Source of the DNA: Bdellovibrionales bacterium
GTDB taxonomy: Bacteria > Bdellovibrionota > Bdellovibrionia > Bdellovibrionales > JAMPXM01
Reading direction: 5' to 3'
DNA length: 64,000 nucleotides
Assembly: GCA_016713885.1 (NCBI GenBank)
Contig: JADJOF010000002.1
Span: 310,001 to 374,000, forward strand
This document shows positions 44,948 to 54,121 of the stretch, piece after piece (within the stretch, counting starts at the first letter, position 1; each line of letters opens with the position of its first letter). The position numbers were made by a program, and so were the translations under genes. The notes below the pieces were generated by a model. It saw only the letters and a list, made by a program, of their open reading frames with translations, ran no database searches and was not told the DNA's origin.

Positions 44948-46516
44948 TTTTCAGAGTCCTCGAGAAGTTTCTGGAGTTCGCGCGAGATGATGCGTTCTGC
45001 AATTTGCGGCAACAGCTGATTCACCATGCGCTCGATGATGGCTTCAAGCGCCGGTTCCATCTTGGCTCGGATTGCCTCTTCAAAGTTTCGATCAGATGCT
45101 CCGCTCGCCGTATGAGTTGAGGTCGTTCGGTAAGATTGTTCTGGCGTGTGCGCCTCACGGCCTCGGCTTGCAGGGCGCCCAGCTTCGCTCAGATCCACGG
45201 CACCGTGCATGTCTTTAAAGAAAGTTCCCGTTTGTGGAATTTTCTGCGTGATATCGCTCGGGTCAAACTCTTCGACAGGAGCTTCGCGACGCGAGGCTGT
45301 CGATGTTCCTGCGCGAGAAAGATCGGTCGATCGATTGCCGGTAAAGTCTGGCTCACGCAAAAGTTCGCGTACGATCGAAGGTTGCGTGCGATCCTCGTGT
45401 GAAATCGGCTCGATCTCAAGCGTCTTATCGAAGTCATCCTCATTGAGTGAGAACTCGGCCATTTCCTCTTCGAGGTTCGGCTCGATCACGCGAGGCGATG
45501 GGACCGGGTCCGGAATGGGAATCTTATCCGTCACGGCGGCTGCGCGTGCGGCCGTTGCGGGGGTGGGGGTCGGCATCGCAGGAGTCTCGTCGTCGTCCAG
45601 AGCCAGCGCCTCTTCGGTGCTGAGCGGAGCGATGCGATACTTGTCCAGAGATTGCGGGGCCCACTTCTCATCGTCCTCATCGTCGTCATCATCGCTCAAA
45701 AGGCTCAGCGACGGTGTTGAGGTCGGGGCTTCGAGAGGCGAGTCCATGTTCGGCAGCTGAATCGGCTTAAACTCGTCGGTTCATCATCCGCCTTCTCTGC
45801 ATCGTCGAAGCTGGAGAGCGGTTCAAAGCTCTCCATGTTCCATCCCGACGCTCCGGAGAAGTGCAGATCAGGAAGAACGCCGAGGGCTCCTCTTTGGTCG
45901 GAGGAACAGGATCGTGCTGGCGCTGCTCGTATGCCGCGGCTGGCTCAGGTTCGCTTGGCGCGAGGGTGATCGCTTCGGGTCGCTCCGGAATAGCGGGGGT
46001 AAAGCCTGTTGGCGGAGGTGCTGCGACTTCAAAGTCTCCAGCCGGAACCGGTGGCTGATAAGTCTTTGCGCGCTCGGCCTCTTCTGATTTGAGTGGGGCT
46101 GCGACGGTTGCAGGAAAGTCGAGAAAATGGGCCATTCGCTGTGTGCGCGTGCGCGGAACAAGGTCAAGTACCAGACGGCGAAGGGTTTCGACGTCGAACG
46201 GCTTTTCAAGTTTGCCGTCAGCACCGGTGGCTTCAAGCTGGGCTTGGTCGAGCTCCATGAATGAGCTCCACATCAGGACGACCGGAAGTGATGCCGTTTC
46301 TGGATCACGCTTGAGGTCGCGACAGACGTCATAGCCCGATCGCTTTTGCAGCAAAATATCGGCAAAAATCAGATCCGGTTTAAAGCTTTTGGTGACGTCA
46401 AGAACGTCGACACCAACAGGAACAGCCTTCACCTCAACGGCGAAGTCCTGAAGGGCGAGCTGAATCACTTTCTTGATCGTAACGCTCTCGTCAGCCAGTA
46501 AGACGCGCAATGCCAT
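44944..46516 (-). CDS. response regulator with long acidic linker (two frameshifts in this sequence)
   Basis: N-terminal receiver domain with LLADESVTIKK, phospho-acceptor region LIFADILLQK, PVVLMWSS and KLEKPF, then a long Pro/Ala/Asp/Glu-rich linker and a conserved helical C-terminus (EAIIERMVNQLLPQIAERIISRELQKLLE). The receiver lacks the usual output domain. Frame breaks at the GG near 45871 (FFLIC versus FFPDLHFSG) and near 45775 (ADDEPT to EFKPIQLPNMDS); adding one base at each yields 525 codons. It is the first gene of the nadC-birA operon, an odd pairing. Confidence 0.82.
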
Positions 46517-46590
46517 GATTCGAGTGAATCCTTCTCACTTCTCGCTGTCAAGAGAGTGACGAATGGCGCGGCCCGCCGTAGGCTTATTCT

Positions 46591-47668
46591 ATGTTCTCGA
46601 TTATCGACCGCTACATCGCGAAGCTCTTTCTTGGCTTTTTTGCTGGCGGACTCGTCGTTTTCGTCACGCTTTTTGTGACGGTGGACTACATGTCCAACTT
46701 TGTTCGCACCGAAGCGACACTCCGGTCGGTCGGGCTCTTTTATCTGTATTCGACTCCCGGTGTTCTCTATCAAATGGTGCCGGTGGCCTGTCTGCTGGGC
46801 GTGGTGTTTACGCTTGGCTCGCTTGGTAAAACCAACGAGCTCGTTGCACTGTTTGCGAGCGGCATGAGTCTCGCCCGTGTTTCGGCGCCTATTCTGGTCT
46901 TGGTGGTCTTGATTAGCTCGGTCTCGTTCTTTTTAAATGACCGTGTTGGTCCCTATATCAATCAGCAAAAGAACTACATCTATTGGGTGGAGATTCGAAA
47001 ACAGCCGGGCCTGTATTCGACGGTTAAGACCGACCGCATTTGGTATCGTTCAGGAAATTCACTCTACAACATCAAGACCCTTCAGCCCGATACGGCAATG
47101 GCGATGGGGCTGACGATGTATCAATTTGATGGAGCATGGCGGCTGGCACAGATGATCACCGCGAATAGCGTGAAGCTCAAAGGTCAGACCTGGGAGCTTG
47201 GCGACGGAACAGTGACGCTCTTTCCGGTTGAATCCAATGTGCCGATCACACAGGGCTTTAAAACCAAGACGATCGTTGTCGCTGAGGACTCCAAAGATTT
47301 GCAGGCCAGTGGCCAGAGCACTGATGCGCTCTCTGAAAGAGCTTCAGCACTTTATTCGTAAAAACAAAGAGTCGGGGCTCGATACTATTCGCTATGAGGT
47401 CGACTATCACGCGAAACTCAGTTTTTCGATGGCGGCTCTGGTGATGAGCCTCATCGGCATCCCATTTTCGGTCGGCAAACAGCGGTCGGGGTCAGCCGCA
47501 TTCAACGTCGGTATCACGATTGGACTCGCGTTTGCCTACTGGGCCTTTTACAGCTCGGGAATCACACTCGGAAAACACGGCGCCATTCCCCCCATTCTTG
47601 CTGCCTGGGTTCCGAACGTTGCGATGTCGGCACTCGCCGTTTTCACACTCATTCGGATGCGCCGCTAA
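46591..47668 (+). CDS. lptF: LptF/YjgP-type LPS export permease (frameshifted in this sequence)
   Basis: LPS-transport ABC permease. N-terminal helix (YIAKLFLGFFAGGLVVFVTL), two further helices, a periplasmic beta-jellyroll and two C-terminal helices (VMSLIGIPFSVG, GLAFAYWAFYSSGITLG). The frame changes near 47329-47336: ...QSTDALSERAS versus LKELQHFIRKNKESG; removing one base or adding two restores about 359 residues. It is one of the two permeases of the LptB2FG complex; LptG is not seen here. Confidence 0.9.
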
Positions 47669-47685
47669 CGGATAGAGACTGATAT

Positions 47686-48069
47686 CTACGGGTGGAAGAC
47701 GCGATAGAGTGTCCATTCTTCTATCACGCAGTATCCTGCCGTGCCTTGACGTGTTTGTACGGATCGAAGCTCGCCGCCGATATTGATGCAGTTAACGGCT
47801 GCCGGATTCGCCCCACCGATCGGGCCACTCATGTCGTGGGGCACGAACTGAGCGAGTCCAGCATCCTTCATCGCTTTAAACAGGGTCCACTCTTCAATCA
47901 CGCAATTGGCTGCGGCACCGGCGGGAGTTTCAAAAGGTTCAAGAGCGCCGCCGAGGTCGACGCAGGCGACAGCGGCCGGGTTGGCAGGTCCAACACTTGA
48001 GCCACCACCTGTGGCGAAAGTGGATTGAGCGACGAAAAGAAGAGTAACCGCGAGAAATTTGTTAAGCAT
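47686..48069 (-). CDS. exported protein with two DUF333 repeats
   Basis: A 127-residue protein with signal peptide (LAVTLLFVAQSTFATG) and two tandem DUF333 units: NPAAVACVDLGG...CVIEEWTLFK and NPAAVNCINIGG...CVIEEWTLYR. Each unit holds a conserved Cys pair. DUF333 is typical of small bacterial surface or stress lipoproteins. The tandem duplication is intact at the amino-acid level. Confidence 0.85.
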   Translation of the reverse strand: MLNKFLAVTLLFVAQSTFATGGGSSVGPANPAAVACVDLGGALEPFETPAGAAANCVIEEWTLFKAMKDAGLAQFVPHDMSGPIGGANPAAVNCINIGGELRSVQTRQGTAGYCVIEEWTLYRVFHP

Positions 48070-48193
48070 GATGAGCTCCTTTGCCCTGTTATCGGTTGCT
48101 TTATTTATCGGTCATTCATCGACGGTGTGCCACTGGTTTTTTGTCAAAAAAACCAGTTCTTTTTTGTTATTTTGTAAATTAATATTTTTATCC

Positions 48194-48997
48194 ATGGATA
48201 TTTATAAGTATCGAAGCTATCGAAAACTCATCCAGCAGTGGATCAACTCGTCGGAGAAGAACGGTGCGCGCACTCAACTGGCGCGGGCGGCTTCATGTAG
48301 TCCGTCCTGGATTACTCGCGTTCTCAACGGAACGGTTCACTTCACACCGGACCAGGCCTTTGCGTCGGCGAGGTTTTTCGGTTTTGGTGAAGATGAAACA
48401 GAATATTTTCTGCAACTCGTTGAGCTGGAACGCTCTGGCACGTCGGCATTGAAGGCACATATTTAGAGAAAACTCGATCAGCTGCGAAAAGGCAGCCTCG
48501 AGCTGCGCTCGGCGCTCAAAGCAGAGACTTCGATTTCGCGAGAAAGTGCGCTGGTGTACTACTCCTCGTGGTTGTATCCGACGGTCCATGTTCTGTGCAT
48601 GATTCGTCCGTTTTCAAACTCAGAAATTGGCACACAGCTGAGGTTGCCACCGAACGTCGTGATGGAAACGGTGAAGCGCCTTCGGCTCATGGGACTGATC
48701 ATAAGTCAGGGTGAAAAATGGAGAGCGGTGGCAGATCAAGTGCATCTCCCGGCTGACGACAGCTTGGCTCGCATGGCGCATCAGAACTGGAGACTGCGCG
48801 CGGCGCAAAGACTTCAAGAACCTCGAGTGGAGGGGTTTCACTACTCGGCCGTTCACTGTCTGTCTCGGGAAGATATGTCGACTATTCAGCGGAAGCTCAA
48901 AGAAGTTGTCCTTGATTGTCGAAAGGTGATCGAAGAATCACCCGCCGAGACGCTTGCTGTATTTTGTCTGGATTGGTTTGAGCCAGTCGAATGCTAG
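48194..48997 (+). CDS. TIGR02147-family regulator, interrupted by an in-frame amber codon
   Basis: From ATG 48194 (MDIYKYRSYRKLI, the family start) the first part has an N-terminal helix-turn-helix-like stretch (TQLARAASCSPSWITRVLNG). TAG at 48464-48466 follows KAHI. After it, the same frame continues for 177 residues with the TIGR02147 C-terminal (SISRESALVYYSSWLYPTVHVL, PTVHV, LGEDMSTIQ). Both halves are in the same frame, so a single base change (for example CAG to TAG) is enough. The gene may be a pseudogene, or the TAG a sequence error. TIGR02147 proteins occur in Bdellovibrio-like and Fibrobacter-like bacteria. Confidence 0.7.
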
Positions 48998-49004
48998 TCG
49001 GTCA

Positions 49005-49391
49005 CTAGTCCTCAAAGCAGCGGCAGCTATCAATCGACTCTTGGATCGTCGTTGAATCCATTTGAACCGAGAATAGTGTCTCACCGTCGCAAACCGAGGA
49101 GTCGATGTCGGCTTCAGAGACGACGACAGTGCGACTCGGTTTTGCGGTTTGAATGAAGATCTGACCGTTTCGTGCACTGGTGGCGACGACATGGGTTTCT
49201 TTGCCTAAGAAAGTCGCTTGTATCTCCTCGGCCGAGCGCGAATCGGTATTTTCCAAAATCAACCACACGCTCGCGCTATTGTTGTTTTCGTCGACAAGGG
49301 CAGGCTCGCCGCAGAGAACCGCTGTTGTCGCGTTTGCCGACAGGCTCAGAAAACAAAAGCACGCCACGCACATCATTCGAAACTTTGTCAT
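49005..49391 (-). CDS. small exported protein of unknown function
   Basis: A 128-residue protein with a signal peptide (MTKFRMMCVACFCFLSLSANA) starting at 49391 behind an excellent GGAGGAGC ribosome site. The mature part has paired Cys (CDGE, CRCFED) and beta strands. I recognise no family. Confidence 0.6.
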   Translation of the reverse strand: MTKFRMMCVACFCFLSLSANATTAVLCGEPALVDENNNSASVWLILENTDSRSAEEIQATFLGKETHVVATSARNGQIFIQTAKPSRTVVVSEADIDSSVCDGETLFSVQMDSTTIQESIDSCRCFED

Positions 49392-49667
49392 AGGCTCCTC
49401 CATTTGAGCTGGCAACCTGCCATATCGGCGGCGCGCTCTCCACTGGGTGACTGAAGCTTGAAAAAATGACGTCTCGGTTCGTCTTGTGGGGTGTCTGTTT
49501 TACTGGCAAACAGCGACCTCGCGCTCTCTGGGGGCTGCTGGCACACGAACTCTTATAGAAGCGTGGTTGCCGATCCCAAACGTCGCGATGTTCGCTATCG
49601 TCCGAAAGTATTGGTTTTGAGGCGGGAGATGAATTGCTGTATGAACTAAGACATAAAGGAGTTCGCG

Positions 49668-50684
49668 ATGTTGAAGCGTATTCTTGTATCGATGGTGCTG
49701 CTTTTGTCTGGTTTGACGGAGCTTGCTGCTGCTTTTGAAGAGCAGGCCGTTACATTTAAATCTGACGACAACACTTCCTTGAATGGAACCCTAACCTTTC
49801 CAGAGAACAAAAATGCCGATGAGAAGTTTTCGGCTGTTTTGCTGATTGCTGGCAGCGGTCCAACTGATCGAGACGGGAATCAACCTCCGCAGGTAATCTC
49901 AGACCTACTCAAGCAAGTCGCACATGAGCTTGCGCTCCACGGTATTGCAAGCTTCAGATTCGATAAACGAGCTGCACACGCAAGTAAATTGCAGTGGCCA
50001 GCAAGCCAGGGGATGCTTCCGCAGTTCTTCTCATGGAAAAACCACGAAGCTGATGTTCGGGCTGCGTTTAGTGCGATGCGGAGGTCAAATAGAGTCGATT
50101 CACATCGTCTCGCTATATTGGGGCATAGCGAAGGCGGAGTACTGGCCCTTTCTCAGGCTGCAACCCTTTCTCCAAAATCACTCATCCTTATCGGAACGCC
50201 AGGTCGGAGTTTCGGAGAGGTTCTCACGGAACAGATTGGCGCGCTTCTCGATAAGCAAGGAGTGCCCGACACCGTCAAAAGCGATTACCTAAATAGGAAT
50301 GCCGCCATCCAAAAGTATATCTTCGAGAATGGTGAGATACCCTCGGACGTACCTGCCGGCTTGAAAGCGCTCTATCCGCCATCGGCAAGATTGTTTTTGA
50401 AGGATATAATGAGACTCGAACCAACCTCTTTTGGGAAGAGCTATCGAGGCCGCGTCCTGATAATGAATGGCGAACTTGATAGTCAGGTTCATCCAATTCG
50501 TGATGCTAAAGCACTCGAAACTGCTTTTCAGGCACGTAAGCTCTCCTCACAGCAACTAGAAATAATTCCATCTGGCAGTCACAATCTAAAGAAGATCAGT
50601 ACCGCTCTCGATCCGGGAATTTCGGGTCCCGTTGATCCCAACGCATTGGCAGTTTTGATAACGTGGCTATCGAAGAACCATTAA
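49668..50684 (+). CDS. exported alpha/beta-hydrolase
   Basis: A 338-residue protein with a signal peptide (ILVSMVLLLSGLTELAAA). The nucleophile elbow GHSEGG (Ser), catalytic Asp region GELDSQ and His region SGSHNLKK form the alpha/beta-hydrolase triad, and the strand AVLLIAGSGPTDRDG precedes the oxyanion Gly. Dienelactone-hydrolase/acyl-peptidase-like family. Substrate unknown; its signal sequence suggests the periplasm or outside. Confidence 0.85.
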   Translation: MLKRILVSMVLLLSGLTELAAAFEEQAVTFKSDDNTSLNGTLTFPENKNADEKFSAVLLIAGSGPTDRDGNQPPQVISDLLKQVAHELALHGIASFRFDKRAAHASKLQWPASQGMLPQFFSWKNHEADVRAAFSAMRRSNRVDSHRLAILGHSEGGVLALSQAATLSPKSLILIGTPGRSFGEVLTEQIGALLDKQGVPDTVKSDYLNRNAAIQKYIFENGEIPSDVPAGLKALYPPSARLFLKDIMRLEPTSFGKSYRGRVLIMNGELDSQVHPIRDAKALETAFQARKLSSQQLEIIPSGSHNLKKISTALDPGISGPVDPNALAVLITWLSKNH

Positions 50685-50764
50685 GCGACAGAATTCTGGG
50701 CGAGGCTTTGGACTGCCGGCGTATTTTTTAAACCGGCACTTTGAGAAGCTCCGGCGCCATTCGT

Positions 50765-51184
50765 TTAAAGAGCCTTGCGTGTCGCAATCACAGACAGCGC
50801 CACTGATTCGCCGTTCTCCTTATCGGCGACTGTGATCTCGGCCTTCTCGTTCTCATTGGCGAGAATGCTCGGACGCGACAGGACAGTTCGTGTGCCGTCT
50901 TTTGCGATAAGGCCGACGACGAAATTCATCATGATTCCTTTGCGCTTTTGCACCGAACCTTCGGTTGCGGTGACTTCGATAAACGTTTTGCGTGCCGCCG
51001 ACTCTTCGGTGATCGAGCCGGTTTCTCCGCTGCGGACAACGAGTCGTGGAGTTGAAACGACTTTTCCGTTCATCGAGAGCTCCATTTTTAAAGTGTAGCC
51101 GGTTGTAGTCGGGCTTTCGGCCAAGACGGCCGACGAGAAAAAGGTCGAGAACGAAAGGGCGAGGGCAATGATGAGAGCATTCAT
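50765..51184 (-). CDS. small exported protein with secretin-like beta domain
   Basis: A 139-residue exported protein: signal (IIALALSFSTFFSSAVLA) followed by beta strands (YTLKMELSMNGKVVSTPRLVV, TFIEVTATEG, MMNFVVGLIAKDG) and a C-terminal ISVADKENGES stretch. The STPRLVVRSGE segment recalls the beta-domain of secretins, but the protein is only one small domain, so no function is claimed. Confidence 0.55.
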   Translation of the reverse strand: MNALIIALALSFSTFFSSAVLAESPTTTGYTLKMELSMNGKVVSTPRLVVRSGETGSITEESAARKTFIEVTATEGSVQKRKGIMMNFVVGLIAKDGTRTVLSRPSILANENEKAEITVADKENGESVALSVIATRKAL

Positions 51185-51369
51185 AGGACTCCTTTTTGTT
51201 CAGTTTGGAGACATGATCCTTACGGCTCTTCTTGGTTTGGTCAAGCGATCGCCAACTATATGAAACTACAGCACTTTCGTGTTCCATAACCCTTCCAGAA
51301 TTGCGTTCTATTCTTGTGAGGTAGGCGACCAGTGAGATGTTGCCTGAAACTTTGAACAAGGGGGATTTG

Positions 51370-51750
51370 GTGGATCGCAAGCAGATGAAAGTCACTGTCG
51401 TGGGAGTTTTGTTGAGCGGTTTCTTTGCCGTGAATGCCGAGGCGCAGAGAGGGCCGCGGGGACCGCAGGATGAGGCGCATCGCACGGCTCTTGAGGCCTG
51501 TCTGAGCGAGAATGGATTGAGTCGTCCAGAACGCGGCTCGCGCCCAAGTGAAGCGGACATGACGAAGCTTCAGTCGTGTATGACGGCAAAAGGATATGAG
51601 CGGCCCGCCGGGCCACCACACGGAGCGAGGCCACATGGACCGCCGCCGGATGGCGTGCGTCCACCCGGACCACCTCGGGGTGAAGAAGGTGACGAAGCCG
51701 ACACCGCGGGCACGAGCTCCGGTGCCGCCTCCTCACGGGTCTCCAACTAA
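51370..51750 (+). CDS. small exported Pro/Arg-rich protein
   Basis: A 126-residue protein from GTG 51370, preceded by GGGGGAT (51358-51364). It has a signal peptide (VTVVGVLLSGFFAVNAEA), a cysteine pair (EACLSENG, QSCMTAKG) and a Pro/Gly-rich C-terminus (RPAGPPHGARPHGPPPDG). The C-terminal 25 residues are ambiguous, because the next frame also stays open with a proline-rich sequence. Confidence 0.5.
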   Translation: MDRKQMKVTVVGVLLSGFFAVNAEAQRGPRGPQDEAHRTALEACLSENGLSRPERGSRPSEADMTKLQSCMTAKGYERPAGPPHGARPHGPPPDGVRPPGPPRGEEGDEADTAGTSSGAASSRVSN

Positions 51751-51832
51751 CCGGCTCAAGCCCGGTTAAAACGGGTCTGGCGGGCATTGCCATGCGTTGC
51801 AAAACCGGCCCGCCTGACCTACAACCGGCGTT

Positions 51833-52452
51833 GTGAAACTTGAAGTCTTAAAATATCCAGATCCGAAGCTCCGCAAAAAGCGCTCTCGGTCACCGAGGTG
51901 ACCGACCAGCATCGCACACTCGTCGCGAACATGATCGAGACGATGTATGAGGAAAACGGAATTGGTCTTGCGGCGCCACAGGTCGGCGAGAGCGTTCGTC
52001 TTCTCGTGATCGATACTCGTCCTACAGACGACAACGGCAATCCGACCACCGAGGGGCTGACTGAGCTTGAGAAAGCTGTCGTTCAACCTCTGGTTATTTT
52101 TAATCCAGAGATCTTGAAGGCGACCGAGAAGACCACGTACGAAGAAGGGTGCCTCAGTGTGCCTGGCTTTTTTGATACGGTTGAGCGCTCGCTTTATGTT
52201 GAAGTGAAGGGTCTTGATCAAAATGGCAAAGAGCTTGTGATCAAAACCGATGGCCTGCTGGCGATTTGCCTTCAGCATGAGATGGATCACCTCGAAGGTA
52301 AACTCTTTATCGACCGATTGAGTTTTGTGAAGTCGAACAAGATTAAAAACAAGATCAAAAAATCCGGTTATCCGACGCCAGATGAAGTTGTCGAAGAGCG
52401 AAAACGCGTTAAAGAAGCGCGAGCTGAGCGCAATGTAAAAAGCGACAAGTAG
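51833..52452 (+). CDS. def: peptide deformylase (frameshifted in this sequence)
   Basis: Removes the N-terminal formyl group from nascent proteins using a metal ion. Motifs GIGLAAPQ, EEGCLSVP and QHEMDHLEG are all present. The true start is GTG 51833 (VKLEVLKYPDPKLRKK); the frame breaks in AAAAA 51875-51879 (RKKRSRSPR versus RKKALSVTEVT); one extra A gives 206 residues. It is followed by fmt, the classic pair. Confidence 0.93.
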
Positions 52453-52462
52453 GATTGAGACG

Positions 52463-53428
52463 ATGAGCCGCGTACGTATTCTCTTTATGGGAACTCCGGA
52501 TTTTGCGCGGCAGGCGCTGGAGTCGCTCTTGAGCGACGAGCATTTTGAGATTGTCGGTGTTGTGACCCAGCCGGATCGCCCGGCTGGGCGAAAAATGCAG
52601 CTCACGCCTTCGCCCGTGAAGAGTCTTGCGCTGGAGCGCGGGCTTCAGGTTTTTACTCCCGAAAAAGTGAATACGCCTGAGTTTCGCGCCGAGATCGAAG
52701 CGCTTCGCCCCGAGAGCGCGGTGGTCGTCGCGTTCGGACAGATTCTTGGCGATGCATTTTTGGCGCTGTTTCCGCAAAAAGCCGTCAATGTTCACGGCTC
52801 GCTTCTTCCGAAGTGGCGCGGGGCTGCGCCCATTCAACGGGCGCTGATGGCAGGAGATCGTGAGACAGGTGTCGCACTTCAAATTGTTGTCAAAAAACTT
52901 GATGCGGGGCCTGTGCTTGGAATTCGAAAGCTTGTGCTCCCAGTCGAAATGACCGCGCGCGAGGTTTACCCAGAGCTTGCGCGTCTTGGCTGTGAGCTTT
53001 TGCATGTCGAGTACATGGACTATCTTCGCGGCAATCTCACTCCGCATGAACAAGACGAGAGTCAGGTCACGATCGCTCCGAAAATCGATAAGCGAGAAAG
53101 TGCCATTGATTGGTCGCGATCGGCCCTTGAGATTCAAAATCTGGTCAGAGGTTTGGCGCTTGGGCCTGTGCCACATGCGCGTCGTGAAAACGGTGCGACT
53201 TTCAAAGTTTGCAGTGCTGTGGCGATGGATTCTGAAACGGCTGGAGCAAAGCCGGTTGGAACGGTTCTTAGTGTTGATGAGCGCGGGCTTGATGTGCAGT
53301 GCGGGCAGGGTGTTTTACGCCTCACAGTATTGCAGCCAGAATCGCGCGCCAAGATGGCGGTCGCCGACTATATCCGTGGGTATCCAGTTTCGATTGGTGA
53401 GCGCCTGCAGAATGGATTGATTCAATGA
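52463..53428 (+). CDS. fmt: methionyl-tRNA formyltransferase
   Basis: A 321-residue enzyme that formylates initiator Met-tRNA using 10-formyl-tetrahydrofolate. Motifs MGTPDFA at the start, VHGSLLPKWRGAAPI (catalytic His/Asp region), and a C-terminal OB-fold. Ten bases after def, and its stop overlaps rpe by ATGA. Confidence 0.96.
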   Translation: MSRVRILFMGTPDFARQALESLLSDEHFEIVGVVTQPDRPAGRKMQLTPSPVKSLALERGLQVFTPEKVNTPEFRAEIEALRPESAVVVAFGQILGDAFLALFPQKAVNVHGSLLPKWRGAAPIQRALMAGDRETGVALQIVVKKLDAGPVLGIRKLVLPVEMTAREVYPELARLGCELLHVEYMDYLRGNLTPHEQDESQVTIAPKIDKRESAIDWSRSALEIQNLVRGLALGPVPHARRENGATFKVCSAVAMDSETAGAKPVGTVLSVDERGLDVQCGQGVLRLTVLQPESRAKMAVADYIRGYPVSIGERLQNGLIQ

Positions 53429-54111
53429 GCGAGAATAAGCCCTGGGAGCGAAAAGCAAAACTCGGTGGATTCTTGATTGCACCGTCGATTCTCTCGGCTG
53501 ATTTTGCGCGCCTTAAAGAAGAGATCGACGATGTGACTGCTGCGGGCGCCGATTGGATTCACGTCGATGTGATGGATGGACACTTTGTACCGAATCTCAC
53601 GATTGGCGCACCGGTTGTGAAATCGCTTCGCAAGGTGACAATACTCCCTCTCGATTGCCACCTGATGATCGATAATCCTGAGAAATACATTCCCGATTTT
53701 CTGAAAGCCGGAGCCGACGGCATTACGATTCATGTCGAGTCGACGCTGGATGTTGCGGGTGCTTTGCGGCGAATTCGTCACGGCGGTGCGCGCGTGGGGA
53801 ACACGCTTCGTCCGGGAACACCGGTTGAGGAGATTCTTCCGTATTTAAAGCAAGTGGATCTGGTTCTCGTTATGACGGTTGAGCCTGGATTTGGCGGCCA
53901 GTCGTTTATGCCCGATCAGGTTCGGAAGATTGTGCGTCTGCGCCAGGAGATTGATGCGCGGGGGCTTCGAGTTCTCATTCAAGTCGACGGTGGGATTACG
54001 GCAGAGACCGTGAAGCAGGTCGCACAGGCCGACTGCCTTGTGGCCGGTTCGGCTGTTTTTGGTGCAAAAAACCGCGCTGAGGCGATTGCAGCACTTTCTC
54101 GCATCGAGTAA
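53425..54111 (+). CDS. rpe: ribulose-phosphate 3-epimerase
   Basis: Pentose-phosphate TIM-barrel isomerase of 228 residues: PSILSADFARLKEE, IHVDVMDGHFVPN (metal His/Asp), DCHLMIDNP, MTVEPGFGGQSF, VDGGITAETV. Translationally coupled to fmt by ATGA. Confidence 0.96.
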   Translation: MSENKPWERKAKLGGFLIAPSILSADFARLKEEIDDVTAAGADWIHVDVMDGHFVPNLTIGAPVVKSLRKVTILPLDCHLMIDNPEKYIPDFLKAGADGITIHVESTLDVAGALRRIRHGGARVGNTLRPGTPVEEILPYLKQVDLVLVMTVEPGFGGQSFMPDQVRKIVRLRQEIDARGLRVLIQVDGGITAETVKQVAQADCLVAGSAVFGAKNRAEAIAALSRIE

Positions 54112-54121
54112 CAGTAGAGGC

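Noticed and set aside
48464..48466. TAG as pyrrolysine or programmed readthrough
   Set aside because: No sign of a Pyl system or stimulatory element; a point mutation or read error is simpler.
30918..52452. Programmed frameshifting as explanation for the split genes
   Set aside because: Sites lack a shared slippery motif, and unrelated genes are affected, so sequence error fits better.
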